This document shows positions 43,348 to 52,846 of a stretch of DNA of 64,000 bases, piece after piece. A program made the translations under genes and the position numbers. A model generated the notes under the pieces. That model had not been told where the DNA came from. It searched no databases and saw only the letters and a program-made list of their open reading frames with translations. The first letter of the stretch is position 1. Every line of letters begins with the position of its first letter. Origin of the DNA: Emiliania huxleyi CCMP1516 (taxonomy: Eukaryota > Haptophyta > Isochrysidales > Noelaerhabdaceae); the NCBI RefSeq assembly GCF_000372725.1, contig NW_005200081.1, positions 85,123 to 149,122 of the forward strand, given 5' to 3'.

Positions 43348-45879
43348 TCACGCCGCCGGTGCTTTCACGGACGGCTGGCAGACGCTCATCGAGGCCAGCC
43401 GGACGGCGCCAAATTCGAGGCCGAAGTTGCACTTGCCTTCGAGCTCCGCGAACCGGCCGAAGAAGGCCTTCATCAGCTGGAGGTAGTTCTCGACGTCGGC
43501 GACACCGACCTGTGACATGCCCCGCTGGCTGAGTGCCTTATCTGGAGTGTCTGTGTGTCGCTCCAAGTGTGACCCGCACCGTCTCGCGGATCGAGTGCAT
43601 CGAGAGGCAGGGCGCGCCGATGTCGACGGTGCGCAGCCCGGTCTACGAAGAGAAGGAGGGGGAGCGAGAGGTGAGGGGGGGGGGGAGGCAGAACTCGACA
43701 GGGCCAAAGGCGTGAGACTCGAGGCACAGGGCTGGCGAGAGGGGGCTCCGCGGGAGTGTGTTTGAAGATGCTCCCCTCACCGACTGCGAGATGAGCGGGC
43801 CGATGGTGGAGCCGCACGGGCAGTCGTTCTTGACCATGAACTCCTGCACCGCCAGCCCGGCGAGCCGCGCGAGCTCACGCACCTGCAAGCGGGCGCGAGG
43901 CTGACGCGAGGCTGCACGCGATGACCCGAGGAGGAGCCGCGCGAGGGTGTCTGGGCGCGTGGGCACTGTCTGTCAAGGGGGTGTCCGGAGAGTGCTGGAG
44001 TGTCTAGGGAGAGTGTCTACGCAGCCACGGAGTCTTGGGAGTGTCTTGGAAGAGTCCGCGCAGATTTCAACGGCCTCACTATCTCGGCTCTATCTCGGCT
44101 CTATCTCGCACGACGAAGCCGGTCGCGTCGTTCGTGGCGTAGCGCTGGTTGTCATTCGACTTGATGACGGTCCCGCTGTTGAGCTTGGGCGCGTGCTCCT
44201 GCAGACACACAAAAAGAAAGTGAGGCACGCCTTCACCTCGTGAGATAGAGAGGGGTAAGCATGGCGCGCTCCTGATCACACACCAGCCACTGACGTGCGG
44301 TGTGAATGGCGGCCACGCCCTGGTCGACTCCGCCGCGCGAGCCTTCTCGTGCTTCTCTGCGTAGTTTGGGTGGACGGCGTGCGCCAGGTCCGCGGCCATC
44401 AGAAAGGAGCGCCGCGCCGTCTTGCTGAGCGCCTCCACGCTCGCGTGTCGCTCGTCGGGCGCAAAGCAGGACGAGACCCGCTGCAGCGCGTCGCTCATCA
44501 CCTGCGGGAAGGGTCCGAGGAGGGTCCGAGAAAGTTCCGAGACCCGCTGCAGCGCGACGTTCCTCACCGTCGAGCAGGCGCCCTGCGCCGAGCCAGAACC
44601 CACCTCCTCGTGGTCGAACAGGGCGATCATCGCCACGTCCGGCTGCGAGGGCGGCGCCTCCTTGGCGTGGTCGATCAGCGCGAGCATGGCGAGGTAGCAG
44701 GTGAGCTGGTTGTCGAGTCGCGGCGCAGAGAGAAACTCGTCCGCCTACCGGACACGTCCACGACACGTCCACGACGCGCAGCGCAGGCAGAGACGCGCGG
44801 CGCCACTCCCCAATCGCGGGCGTAGTCTCGGCTGATCTCGGCTAATCTCGGCTGATCTCGGCTAGATCTCGCCAGCCCCCACGTCGCGGACGGCTGCGTG
44901 TCGCACAGCGTGAGGTCGAAGTCGAGCACGTCGCCTGAGGTCGCAGGGAGAGTGCGAGAGAGGCGCTAGCGAGAGGCGCCGGCAGAGGGAGGCGCTGGAG
45001 AGAGGGCCGGGAGGAGAGCGCCTGGAGCGCAGCCGAGCTCCTCCCCAATGACCCGCAGCAGCTCGGGCGCATGGCGCCCCCCGAGCGAGGAGGCGGACGG
45101 CTTGTCGGCGTTGAGCGCCTCGCTCACCGCGCACGCGAGGATCGGCGCGAGGTGCGTCTCCTTGTTTGGTGCGAACTTCTCCCTCTCCTCGGCGGTGCGC
45201 AGGTGGATGCAGAGGCTCGGCACCTGCGGGTGCGTCGTGGACGTGTCCAGCGGGCGCGTCAGTGTCGTGGACGTGTCCAGCGGGCGCGTCGGTGGACGTG
45301 CCGAGGGCGGCAGAGCGGAGGCGGAGGTTGGGTAGGCGTGTGGACGTGCAAGCGGCGGGTTGGAGACGGTGGCGGGCGGACGGGCGGCGAGGGAAGGTGT
45401 CTCGGAAGTGTCTGCGGCACCCGCATCAGAGGCCGGCGCACAAAGAGGAGGCGGCGGGCGAACGATCCGTCAGCCTGCTTGACGATCACCGAGCCCGCGA
45501 GGGTGAGCTCGCGGTCGAACCACGTGTGCCACAGCCCGCCGCCGTACGTCTCGACGTTCAACTGCAGGTAGCCGTGAGCGCTCTTCTTCGAAGACGGCTT
45601 GAGCTTCAGCACGGGGCTATCTGTGTGCCCGCCGACGACGTTAATACCGTTCCCCGCCTCGAAGGCCGCGCCGACGTGGAAAGCCACCAGCGTCGTGCCG
45701 GCGCGTGTATAAAAGTAGCTGCCGCCGGGCTTCAGTAGAGGCCGCCAAGCGCCGTCCTCCGCAATCTCGGTGAAGCCCGCCGCCTTTAGCAGCGCGCCCG
45801 TCTCGGCGCAGAGGTGGAAGGGAGTCGGGCATTCGTCGATGAATTTGCAGGTGGCCTGAGCGAGGGAGACTTCGGCCAT
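43348..45879 (-). CDS. DNPEP: Aspartyl aminopeptidase (M18)
   Basis: Nine exons: 45879-45421, 45223-45022, 44934-44873, 44744-44568, 44501-44343, 44198-44112, 43882-43781, 43642-43580 and 43509-43348. They join in frame to 490 aa (human about 475). A cytosolic di-zinc exopeptidase that removes N-terminal Asp/Glu. Conserved blocks are FHLCAETGALLKAAGF, NVVGGHTDSPVLKLKP (zinc His), LQLNVETYGGGLWHTWFDR, APRLDNQLTC, IALFDHEEVGSGSAQGA (catalytic Glu-Glu), FLMAADLAHAVHPNY, KSNDNQRYATN, VKNDCPCGSTIGPLIS, TVDIGAPCLSMHSIRET and KAFFGRF. Introns 2, 3 and 5 start with GC, the other five with GT. Intron 4 (44502-44567) is the best case of splice-site direct repeats: 27 of 30 bases match. The C-terminal tail after GRF is longer than usual. 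Confidence 0.95.
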
Positions 45880-47314
45880 CCTCGCAAGCAGACGGAAAAT
45901 CGGGCGAGTCGGGTCGAATAAAATACCGTCTCGAGGTTCTCGAGGTGGATATCCTTTGGCCGCGTTGGGTAGCGAGGATTGGTGTAACCCGAGCCACGGA
46001 GGCGTGTTTTCTGACGGCCGACCGTCAGTGCACGGAGTTGCCCCTTCTCCGACTGCCCCGGCTAGTTCCCGAGGCTCGCCGGGTTTCCCCTACGTCACCC
46101 AGGACCTAGCGCGGGTGGGTTGGAGGGGGCTCGCCCCGTTCCTCCCCATCGGGCCGCGTGAGCGGCCACGCCTCGCAGATTCGTTTTCGCGCCTGGGTCA
46201 GGCGCGCGGGGCATCCCCCGGGTCGCTCGACCAGCGATCCGAAGAGTGGCCGCTATGCGAGGGAAAGAGCGGGGCCCTCGACGCCTCAGTCCGGCCCTCC
46301 GAGGGGGGAAGGGAAGTGCGGGGTCCCCACGGGCGCCTCAGTTCGGCCCTCCCGAGGGGGGGAGGGGAGCAAGGGGGTGGGGGGATCAGGGCGGTGGGGA
46401 GGGGTCTCGGTTTCTTGTGGCTAACACTTGCCTTTCGGGGAGGGGCCTCCGTTGGAAGGCGCGCATGCAGCCCTACGTCTTCCCCTCCTCCCTCGAGGCA
46501 GCGAGTAGGCAGCGAGAGGAGGTCTCGAGCGCCTATATGAAGGTATGTGAGAAGGTGATGGGAATGGGTGGTCGGGCGGGCGGGCGGGCGGGCGGGCGGG
46601 CGGGCGGGCGGGCGGGCGGGCGAGCAAGCGGGGAGCGGCGGGCGGGCGGGGCGGAGCGGGCGGGCAGGGTTATCGGGGGAATCGTGTCCACAATCAGCGG
46701 CAGCGGAGCAGCAGCCGCAGCAGCAGCTGCTGCAGCAGCAATCAGCAGCCAGATTGCTGCCGTTGTCTGCGCCGCGATCCGCCGCCGCGCCGCCGCGCCG
46801 CCGCCGCCTGCGCTCGCCGCCGCCTCGTAGACGACTCCTCTCGCGCTCGGAGAGCCGCGCAGCGGGCCGCGAGGTTGTGGTCAGAGAGCAGCAGGGTTGA
46901 GATCCACAAAATCAGCCAAATTTGAGGTTGCTCGAGAGAGCCTGGATGGTCCCGCGCCGTTGCCCCGGTGCCGGCGCATCACGTCTCAGCCGCGATGGGC
47001 CGGTTCCGCCGCGCAGTCGAGCAGCAGGAGCTCGGAGGCAACTTTGTCGACAAACAGGTCGAGCAAAATTTCGGCGAAGAAGTGGCACCGGCGGCACGCC
47101 GGGACGAATCCGGACTGATCACATTGTTCGGCACCGCGGCGGCGAGCCGCCGCGAGCCCACAGGAGAGCTGGGCGCCGCGGCACCAGACCGCGCCGCCAG
47201 CGAGGCGAGAGCTGCAGCCGACCGGCCGTGACATGGCAGTTAGACGGCGGGATTTTCTCTAATCTCTAAAATACTAAAATAAAATACCCTGAGGCGGCTC
47301 TATTTGCACGGGAA
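45880..47314. other. Intergenic, several simple repeats
   Basis: (GGGC)n at about 46565-46622 and CAG/CTG-rich text at 46700-46760. Short frames on both strands near 46.9-47.2 kb are not convincing. No gene supported. Confidence 0.4.
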
Positions 47315-47326
47315 TGAACTATTATC

Positions 47327-47791
47327 GAGTGTTCGAAGAGAGAGTGGACCTGAGCAACAACATGACCTGGAGGCAAATGATCGGAGTGGGAGTCAGAAAT
47401 GTGGTCCTTGCGCGAGGCGAGCTCGATAGACTTGAGGGGCCAGGATACGCCGCGAGGAGGACGGAGTTACGCCGAAAGGAAGACGAAAGAAGCCGCGAGA
47501 ACAAGGGACCGGCAGGCGGCGGCGCCGCAGGACGAGGCAGAAGAGAACGACGCGACAGAGGAGGAAGCGACAAGGGAGAGAACGACGAGAGTGGGACGGC
47601 CGCGAGGTGGCATGAAGGTTGCAGCGAGAAGCGGCGAGAGACTGCGAAAAGAGATACGAAGAGGCAGACTCCCCAGGGTGGGCGACGGCTAGCGCATCAC
47701 ACTCCTCTCCTTAAAAAATCCCTGTGTGGTGGCGGCGTGCCGTTCTCCCATCCCTCCCTTGGGTTGTATGTTTTCTTTCTTTCTTTCTTTC
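47327..47791 (+). mobile_element. 5'-truncated LINE copy with 12-bp target duplication
   Basis: Encodes the last 100 or so residues of the 0.5-7.9 kb LINE in frame-broken form (VFEERVDLSNNMTWRQMIGV through GRLPRVGDG), its 3' UTR and a TTTC tail. It is bounded by TGAACTATTATC at 47315-47326 and 47792-47803. Confidence 0.95.
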
Positions 47792-47803
47792 TGAACTATT
47801 ATC

Positions 47804-47898
47804 CCCCTGATCGTTCTTCCAAAATCCTGCTCGTGCAGGTGGGGACCCTGTCCTCGTCCCATCCCTCGTTTGGCGTGTCTGTTTTCTTTCTTTCTTTA
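47804..47898 (+). mobile_element. Second, very short LINE-tail insertion at the same site
   Basis: About 95 bp ending in CCCATCCCTCGTTTGGCGTG-type tail sequence and TTTC repeats, followed by a third copy of TGAACTATTA (47899-47908). Its body does not match the LINE 3' UTR fully, so it may be a SINE using the LINE tail. Confidence 0.75.
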
Positions 47899-47908
47899 TG
47901 AACTATTA

Positions 47909-49435
47909 AGAGCCGCATACAGAAAGATCAACCGCCTTGCGCGCAAGGCTCAACGCTCGGGCGTTGACCGCATCGCGTACCCTCCCCACTCCCGCCTCTC
48001 GTTTGTGTCACACCACGCGGAAAACGCATGCTTGGCCTGTCTGTACACGTTTTCTCGCCTAAGTACTATCTATATTCTTTTTCCGTATTCTTTCCGTATT
48101 CTTGTCCAAAACAGGGTCTATATTCTCGAATATGACAAGAATACAGCTCCAAATAGATCTATCTATATTCTCAAATATTCTTCATATTCCAGCTGAAAAT
48201 CGCTGAAAATCAAGATCACGACTCTCACAGTGATTTGGGCTCGGCAGCTTGTTAGCCCTCAGCCGAAGAGCTCTCTCTCTGAAAATCGCTTCGAAAAGGA
48301 ATATAGAATCGGAAGAATAACGTGTACCAGGCCAAAACGCATCTCCATCGGCATCGCTTCGGTTTTCAAAAATCTCTCTGCTCCGGAGAGAGAGAGATTT
48401 TTAGCAATACCTTTAAAGAGTGGTTACAGGCGGCGTAAGATCCGTTCAATACCAAAAAACTCGAACACTCACACGTCATTTGTGTTTTGTTCGCTTCGGT
48501 GAAGGCTGAAGGGCGGTGTGAACCGCGCCATCCTCGATCGCCGTGCAAAGCTCGCTTCCGAGCTCTCACGCCGCGCGTAGGGCCCTTAGGGGCCTAGAGA
48601 ACACAACCCCCTCTCCCTTTTCTCCCAGTAAGCTAAAAGTACGTACACTGAGAGAGAGAGGCAGCCCCCTCTCCCTTCTCTCCCAGTACGCGCCAGGCCG
48701 CTGCCGCCCAGGCTCGGGCCGAGAGGGAAAAGGCCCTCGACTTTGCTCAGGGCGCAGAGCAGGTTGATGGCGTCTGGTACCTCGACTCCAACACTATGTT
48801 GGCGCCGCCCGGCGGGCGCGCGCGAGCGGCACCGTGGCGGACGGATGGCAAGGGACGGCGGCAGGGGCAGCGAAGAACGTCGCGAAAATACCGTGTGCCG
48901 TGTGTGCCGTTCCTCCGCCGCGCCCAAATGCAAAACAACTCAGAAGCGAGAAGAAATAAGTACCTTAGAATATGTATGTAAACAGGAGAGCGAGAAAGAA
49001 GGTACAAATTCCAAATCGGGTCCTTTTAAACCAGATCTGGGCCGAGTGAAGCCTGAGTGCCTGAGTGTCTGAGTAGGAGGAGGAGGCACACGCCGTGCCG
49101 GGTCCCCGGGTGAGCACCGGAGATCGTCTCTCGGTCACTCACTTACCGCGCAGGGGCACTCTCTCCAGGCTCCAGCTGGCGCTGCGCGCCGCCTGGCGTG
49201 CTCTGCGCCGCCGACCCGCGGCGCGGCCTCGTCCCCCCGACCGCGTCGGCGCTCTCGTGCACCGCCGGTGTGCGGCGGTGAGGCACTTAGTTACCCTCCA
49301 ACGCCTGCGAGCCGAGCTTATCCCGCGCGCCCTGGGCGCCTCGGGGCGACCCCTCTGCCTCTCGCGCGCACCACCCTGTTTGTTCGTCGTCTTTTAACAG
49401 CAGTAAAAAAGCTAGCTTTTAAGCTTAGTTACTAG
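47909..49435. other. Mostly non-coding; AT-rich patch, hairpin, one exon-like frame
   Basis: 48060-48190 is AT-rich with repeated TATATTC/ATATTCT words. A 12-bp hairpin AAAAATCTCTCT/AGAGAGATTTTT lies at about 48367-48402. A plus-strand frame at about 48690-48980 reads QAAAAQARAEREKALDFAQG and VDGVWYLDSNTMLAPPGG, which looks like a real coding exon, but I cannot extend it into a gene. Confidence 0.35.
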
Positions 49436-50185
49436 CTAGCTGGCCGCCAGCTCCGAGAGCGTCACGCAGGCGAGGCCCCGCTCGCCCAGCCCCTCGAGCA
49501 GCAGCCGCAGCGCGTCCAGGCACCAGCGGCGACACTTTGCCTCCGGCATGTGCATGATTATGATGGAGCCTGGTTGCGCCATCCGTAGCAGCGTCCGCGA
49601 GATGAAGGCCGGGTCGTCCACCGCCCAGTCGTCGCAGTAGGCGTCGCCGAGAACGTGCACCATCCCGCGCTGCCGGGCGAGCACGTCGCGCATGCGGCGT
49701 GTCAGCACGCCCTGCGGTGAGCGGTACCAGCGGCCGCGCTCCGCCGCGCCGGTCGGCGGCGGCGTCTCTGCGTGGCAGCGGCGGATGAGCTCATCGCACT
49801 CGAGCAGATCCGCCTCAAACGCGTCTGCGGCGGCGAGTGCGTATGGCTGATCGCGCTTCAGGTGGTTGCCGAGCTCGCAGCCTGCCGCCAGCAGGGCGGC
49901 GGCCGCGTCGGGCGAGCAGTAGTCGGAGCACACAAAGAAGGTTGCGCGAGCGCCGTGTCGCTGTAGCAGCTCCACCACCGCCGGCGCGAGAGAGTCTGCG
50001 GCCTCGCCTCGGCAGATCCCGTCGTCGATGGTGAGTGCCACGCGAGCGCATCCACCTGGTGGCACTTCCGAGAAGAAGAGCGTCGATCGATACCGCGGAA
50101 TGAGGAACCGTGCTGCGGCGCACAGCCGGCGAGAGCCGATCCGCGAGACCATCGACCACCAACACTTGAGCAAGAGGAGACACAT
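49436..50185 (-). CDS. Polysaccharide deacetylase (NodB/CE4 family)
   Basis: Single-exon gene of 249 aa. It starts with a short hydrophobic stretch (MCLLLLKCWW) that may act as a signal anchor. CE4 motifs are in order: VALTIDDG (motif 1, metal Asp), GNHLKRDQPY (motif 2, His with the Asp displaced in a NHxxxD arrangement), RWYRSPQG (motif 3, RxPxG type), DDWAVDDP (motif 4) and IIIMHMPE (motif 5, His). The usual motif 2 is H(S/T)xxHP, so the HLKRD form is unusual; metal binding may differ. Members deacetylate chitin, chitooligosaccharides, xylan or peptidoglycan; the substrate here is unknown. Absence of introns among intron-rich neighbours could mean transfer or retroposition. Confidence 0.82.
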   Translation of the reverse strand: MCLLLLKCWWSMVSRIGSRRLCAAARFLIPRYRSTLFFSEVPPGGCARVALTIDDGICRGEAADSLAPAVVELLQRHGARATFFVCSDYCSPDAAAALLAAGCELGNHLKRDQPYALAAADAFEADLLECDELIRRCHAETPPPTGAAERGRWYRSPQGVLTRRMRDVLARQRGMVHVLGDAYCDDWAVDDPAFISRTLLRMAQPGSIIIMHMPEAKCRRWCLDALRLLLEGLGERGLACVTLSELAAS

Positions 50186-50263
50186 GTCCGACGTCCGAAT
50201 GGCCAGCCGGTGGGCGGCAAACCTGCCTGCTATTCGCCGCAGCCGCGCTTTCTCCGCGAGGCA

Positions 50264-50356
50264 GAGGGAAAAAGAAAGATGTCCTCACAAGGGAGGGATG
50301 GGAGTGGAGGCGCGGTGCGTGCCTGTTTTTCTTTTTTTGCGAAATCCTGGGAAGCT
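50264..50356 (-). repeat. LINE-tail-sharing short repeat
   Basis: A minus-strand TTTC-like tail joined to the CCCATCCCTCCCTTGTGAGG motif, then GC-rich text. It resembles the tails at 445-510 and 58.3-58.6 kb but without the LINE 3' coding region. It lies less than 100 bp upstream of the deacetylase start. Confidence 0.6.
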
Positions 50357-50421
50357 CCACCGAGACCACAGACCCTCCAACAGCGCAGGCAGGCAGGAGG
50401 ATAAGAGGGCTCCCGCGGCGA

Positions 50422-51267
50422 TCAACACCGCAACTCCTTTTCTCGGTCGTTGCTCGCGCCGTTGGGAAACGCAAGGCGCACCTTTTTGTTTTGAAGACCT
50501 CGATACTTAGCGCACTGCTCGGGCGAGAGCTCAAACACGTGCCGCGTCTCGTCTTCGCCGCCGGCTACGCGCACAGACACAGTACGCGGCAGCGCCGACA
50601 CGTCAACCCGCGTGTACGTCAGCGACGGGTCCCGCACGCCGCACGAGGCGCATGCGTGCAGCGGCAGCGCGTGCGCCATGCGCTCGTCGCTCCACTCGCC
50701 CAGCAGCCGCCGCTTCGTCTCGTCGGAGACGTGCACGCAGCGCTGCAGCAGCGCCGCCGTCTCGTCCTCGGGCCGCTCCAGGTCCATGACGACGTTCGTC
50801 GAGGCGTGGAAGCGCGTCTCCAGGTCGATGGCCGCCTGCTCGGCCGCGGCGAGCTTGCCCTGGTCGACGCACATGCCGCACACCGCGTGCGCCGGGCAGC
50901 CGCACTGGCCGCGTTGTGGGCGCACGGTCTTGGCGACCGCCGGCGCTGCGCGCCGGTCGTGCTGCTCACGCTGCCGGCGGCGCTGGTCGCGCGCCTGCCG
51001 ATCGCGCGTGTTCGCGGCGGCTGCATCTCCTGCTCGTTTCGCTCGCACCCGAGCGGCTGTCGCCAGGCGCTTCAGGTCGGCGGTGCTGCGCGCGCGGCCG
51101 TCGGCCAGGCACAGCCACATGTCCTCCTCCTCGGCAGGCTCGCACGGCTTGCCGTCGAACTGCGGCTGGCGCCCGCGACGATGCTTCGCCCAGGCCGGGC
51201 ACGATGGTGCCGCGACGAGCGGCGTCGAGGCGACGGCCATCGATGGGTCCAGAAGACTTGGAGACAC
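50422..51267 (-). CDS. Unrecognised Cys/His-containing protein
   Basis: Single-exon frame of 281 aa (or from the Met at about 51240). It has an acidic Trp-containing block (EPAEEEDMWLCLADGRARST), a basic helix (DRQARDQRRRQREQHDRRAA), a Cys/His cluster (QCGCPAHAVCGMC), then ASTNVVMDLERPEDETAALL and a second Cys pair (HACASCGVRDPSLTYTRVDV). The last part, a CxxC block followed by strands and ELSPEQCAKYRGLQ, loosely resembles the zinc-binding N-terminal region of large eukaryotic Helitron-type or DUF6570-like proteins, but I cannot confirm that. No intron. It may be a domesticated or truncated element protein, or a taxon-specific gene. Confidence 0.5.
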   Translation of the reverse strand: MSPSLLDPSMAVASTPLVAAPSCPAWAKHRRGRQPQFDGKPCEPAEEEDMWLCLADGRARSTADLKRLATAARVRAKRAGDAAAANTRDRQARDQRRRQREQHDRRAAPAVAKTVRPQRGQCGCPAHAVCGMCVDQGKLAAAEQAAIDLETRFHASTNVVMDLERPEDETAALLQRCVHVSDETKRRLLGEWSDERMAHALPLHACASCGVRDPSLTYTRVDVSALPRTVSVRVAGGEDETRHVFELSPEQCAKYRGLQNKKVRLAFPNGASNDREKELRC

Positions 51268-51447
51268 TTCTCGACCAAAAAATCAAAAAAGTCGAGCACA
51301 ATTGCGTTACATGGGCATGGCCGGGGTTTCTGCACCGAACGATCTTACTTTCGGTCTATCGAAAGTGTTGATCGATAAAAGAATTCTGCGACCGCCAATC
51401 TGTAGACTGTCTCCTACGCACAACCGGACGCCTCGCGTACGCCACGC

Positions 51448-52795
51448 GTGCTCTCGTGCATCAACACGTGCTGGCAGGTAGCCCCTCGACAACGCCGGAT
51501 GTGGCTCCTTCAGGCTGGTGCGCTGTTGGCGTACGGCAGCCCGACGCCGGCTCGCGCCCGGACGGCTCGCATGGCAGCCACCGCGGATGCGCCGTTCTGG
51601 TTCGACCCTTGCCTCGAGTTTGGCCTCGACGAGCCCCGCCCAGACGCAGGCACCCTGCCGCTCCTGCTCGTGCTGCCTGGAGCGGACGGCTCTGGAATCA
51701 CCGCGTGGATGCAGTTCCCGTCGCTCGCACAAGAGTACGCGGTGCGCGCCCTCTGCGTGCCGGCCGGCGACCGCTCGAGCCACGCCGACCTGGTGGCGCT
51801 CGTGTCGCAAGAGGTGCGGTCGGTCGGCGAGGGTCGCGAGCTCTTCCTGCTGGGAGAGTCGATGGGGTCCGGGGTCGCCATCGACGTCGCGCTCGACGTG
51901 CCGCAGGAGCTGTCCGGCCTGTTGCTCGTCTCCCCCGCGACCGGCTGGCACCGCAAGCTCGGCTACCGGATCCTGACCTGGAGAGACTCTGTCTTGGTCT
52001 CGAACCGCGGCCCGTGGCCGGCTCTGCTCCAGCTAGTCCTCACGCTGAGCTCGTACGAGCTGCTCGACGCCGCGCAGGTCTCCCTCCCTCGGCTACACCT
52101 CGGCCGCACCTCGGCCGCACCTCGGCCGCACCTCGGCCGCACCTCGGCCGCACCTCGGCCGCACCTCGGCCGCACCTCGGCCGCACCTCGGCCGCACCTC
52201 GGCTATAATCGCACGAGCTGCTCGGCGCCGCGCAGGTCGCATCCACCTTCCGACGGCTGCTCACCGGAGAGAAGTCGCCCCTTCTGCTCGGCGAGGCGCG
52301 GACGAAGTACGCCTGGCGCGTCGTCACCGCGCTGCCGGCAAGACTCGCCCTCTCCCCGGCGACGGCCTCGCACCGCAAGGGCTGGGCGGAGCCCACGTTC
52401 GCCGCCGGCAGACGGGTGGCCGAGCTGCAGGTCCCGGTGCTGTGCGTGGCCGGGACAGCCGACCTCCGCGTGCCTGCCGCGGACGAGGCTCGACGCTTCG
52501 AGCGCGAGGTCTGAGTCACGCGGCCTCATCTCCACCCTGTCTCGACCCTTCTGAACCCTCTCTCGGCCGCGTCTCGACCTGTCTCGGCTACATCTCGGAT
52601 ACATCGAACCCAGCAACCCTTTTCAGGGTTCCTCTCGATTGCAAGGTGTCGCGCTGCCGGTGCGTCTACGTCGAGGGCGCGGGGCACGCCGGCGCGACAG
52701 ACGATCGGCTCGACTTGCGCGCCGAGCTCGCTGCGTGGCGAAGGGAAGTGATAGAGGTGAGCCGGAAGGAGCCCACCACGGCCGCGACGGTCTGA
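51448..52795 (+). CDS. Alpha/beta hydrolase, phytyl ester synthase / esterase-lipase-thioesterase type
   Basis: Three exons, 51448-52077, 52236-52508 and 52646-52795, joined in frame to 350 aa. The alpha/beta hydrolase core is clear: LPLLLVLPGADGSGITAWMQ (oxyanion region), RELFLLGESMGSGVAIDVAL (nucleophile elbow GxSxG, Ser in GESMG), LLLVSPATGW, VPVLCVAGTADLRVP (acid Asp) and YVEGAGHAG (His). The GADGSG and GESMG wording matches the phytyl ester synthase family of plastoglobules, which moves acyl groups to phytol or diacylglycerol; the fused acyltransferase half of the plant enzymes is absent. The N-terminal 40 residues may be a targeting leader. Intron 1 is filled by an 11-bp minisatellite and lies between two 28-bp direct repeats. 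A phytol-kinase-like gene is 10 kb away. Confidence 0.85.
52087..52205. repeat. 11-bp minisatellite in the hydrolase intron 1
   Basis: Tandem CCTCGGCCGCA units, about ten, within the intron 52078-52235. Confidence 0.9.
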
Positions 52796-52846
52796 CGCAT
52801 CACAGAAAAAAAGAAGGCGTGAAGATATTTTTTCTTTCACTTTGGC

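Noticed and set aside
48367-48402. Spliceosomal snRNA or snoRNA near the AGAGAGATTTTT hairpin
   Set aside because: No recognisable U-snRNA core, box motifs or promoter; kept only as a hairpin in an intergenic entry.
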